DNA from: Pseudomonas sp. UBA6562
Lineage (GTDB): Bacteria; Pseudomonadota; Gammaproteobacteria; Pseudomonadales; Pseudomonadaceae
DNA: 64,000 nucleotides
Direction of reading: 5' to 3'
NCBI RefSeq assembly: GCF_002434265.1
Contig: NZ_DJJS01000006.1
Span: 310,001 to 374,000, forward strand
Made by a program: the position numbers and the translations under genes
Part shown: positions 63,049 to 64,000 of the stretch, one piece after another
How positions within the stretch are numbered: position 1 is the first letter of the stretch
Layout: every line of letters starts with the position of its first letter
Notes under the pieces: generated by a model
Database searches by the model: none
Told to the model about the DNA's origin: nothing
Seen by the model: the letters and a program-made list of their open reading frames with translations, nothing else

Positions 63049-64000
63049 ATGACCATCAGCGACGCGCAGCACCGACTGTTGCTGGACAACCTGACCACCG
63101 CCACGCTGCTGCTCGATGCCGAATTGCGCCTGGAGTACATGAACCCGGCGGCCGAAATGCTGCTGGCCGTCAGCGGTCAGCGCAGCCACGGGCAATTCAT
63201 CAGCGAGCTGTTCACCGAATCCGCCGAAGCCCTCAGCGCCCTGCGCCAGGCGGTCGAGCACGCGCACCCGTTCACCAAGCGCGAAGCGCTGCTGACCTCG
63301 CTCAATGGCCAGAGCATCACCGTCGACTATGCCGTGACGCCCATCCTGCACCAGGGCACCACCCTGCTGCTGCTCGAAGTGCACCCGCGCGACCGCTTGC
63401 TGCGCATCACCAAGGAAGAGGCCCAGCTGAGCAAGCAGGAAACCACCAAGATGCTGGTGCGCGGCCTGGCCCACGAGATCAAGAACCCCCTGGGCGGCAT
63501 CCGTGGCGCGGCGCAGTTGCTGGCCCGCGAGCTGCCCGAAGACGGCCTGCGCGACTACACCGACGTGATCATCGAAGAGGCCGACCGCCTGCGCAACCTG
63601 GTCGACCGCATGCTCGGCTCGAACAAATTGCCCTCATTGTCGATGACCAACATCCACGAGGTGCTGGAACGCGTGTGCAGCCTGATCGACGCCGAAAGCC
63701 AAGGTGGCATCACCTTGGTGCGCGACTACGACCCGAGCCTGCCCGATGTGCTGATCGACCGCGAGCAGATGATCCAGGCGGTGCTCAACATCATGCGCAA
63801 TGCCATGCAGGCCATCGGCCACAAGAACGAACTGCGCCTGGGCCGCATCAGCCTGCGCAGCCGCGCCATGCGCCAGTTCACCATCGGCCATGTGCGCCAC
63901 CGTCTGGTGGCGCGGGTCGAGATCACCGACAACGGCCCGGGCATCCCCGCCGAACTGCAAGACACCCTCTTCTACCCTATGGTCAGTGGGCGCCCGGACG
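63049..64000 (+). CDS. glnL: Nitrogen regulation sensor kinase NtrB (C-terminus cut by window edge)
   Basis: NtrB phosphorylates or dephosphorylates NtrC depending on PII status. The 317 visible residues hold an N-terminal PAS domain (LLLDNLTTATLLLDAELRLEYMNPAAE), the phospho-acceptor histidine in VRGLAHEIKNPLGGIRGAAQLL, the N-box DREQMIQAVLNIMRNAMQAI and the G1 box EITDNGPGIP. Only the last ~45 residues are missing. ntrC should follow outside the window. Together with glnA it forms the usual Pseudomonas nitrogen-control locus. Confidence 0.97.
   Translation, partial: MTISDAQHRLLLDNLTTATLLLDAELRLEYMNPAAEMLLAVSGQRSHGQFISELFTESAEALSALRQAVEHAHPFTKREALLTSLNGQSITVDYAVTPILHQGTTLLLLEVHPRDRLLRITKEEAQLSKQETTKMLVRGLAHEIKNPLGGIRGAAQLLARELPEDGLRDYTDVIIEEADRLRNLVDRMLGSNKLPSLSMTNIHEVLERVCSLIDAESQGGITLVRDYDPSLPDVLIDREQMIQAVLNIMRNAMQAIGHKNELRLGRISLRSRAMRQFTIGHVRHRLVARVEITDNGPGIPAELQDTLFYPMVSGRPD

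Overview
The window reads as chromosomal DNA of a Pseudomonas of the P. putida/fulva type. GC content is high, genes are closely packed, and the gene order follows what I recall of the P. putida core chromosome: yceI, cytochrome b561, amine oxidase, bioA, rsmE, pil-chp, gshB, tonB, algH, ruvX, pyrRBC', hslVU, ubiEJB, hisIE, tatABC, opgGH, dtd, pip, fbp, glgP, typA, thiI, glnA, ntrB. REP-like palindromes with a TAGGAGCG core also fit this genus. The window starts inside yceI and ends inside ntrB. I see no tRNA, rRNA, CRISPR array, insertion sequence or prophage.

Region 1 (1-6410): YceI and cytochrome b561 (minus) with a repeat-rich promoter; a FAD amine oxidase with a long repetitive Ala/Pro/Lys tail, divergent from bioA; rsmE; a TrhA/hemolysin III membrane protein. 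Region 2 (6503-15314, minus): a Pil-Chp chemosensory operon (pilG, pilH, pilI, pilJ, chpA, chpC) that controls type IV pili and lacks both pilK and chpB. Region 3 (15566-21543, plus): gshB, tonB, algH, ruvX, pyrR, pyrB and the catalytically dead dihydroorotase homologue pyrC'. Region 4 (21577-25230): hslVU behind a sigma-32-like promoter, then a lower-GC patch with a small secreted protein, then a DUF971 gene abutting a PHA-granule-region gene. The phaC1ZC2DFI cluster that normally sits here in P. putida is missing.

Region 5 (25354-31811, plus): ubiquinone genes ubiE-ubiJ-ubiB, histidine genes hisI-hisE, the Tat translocase tatABC with unusually Pro/Ala-rich tails, and a second divergent rsmE. 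Region 6 (31834-38701): two tandem HBM-type chemoreceptors, the first behind a clear FliA promoter, and a polar amino-acid ABC importer (minus) with a terminator between the binding protein and permease genes. Region 7 (38934-44873, minus): opgG-opgH for osmoregulated periplasmic glucans, and dtd-pip.

Region 8 (45165-52397) is the most accessory part. A 1845-residue gene combines a large N-terminal toxin-like region (DUF6543 type), two duplicated leucine-rich repeat modules and a C-terminal domain with the catalytic CxD signature of NEL (IpaH/SspH) E3 ubiquitin ligases. It is followed by a lipocalin, a small lipoprotein and a DUF924 gene. Region 9 (52401-64000): fbp, glgP, a YkgJ-type cysteine cluster protein, typA, thiI, then the nitrogen-control block of glnA (textbook sigma-54 promoter with two NtrC sites), a secreted chorismate mutase lipoprotein and ntrB.
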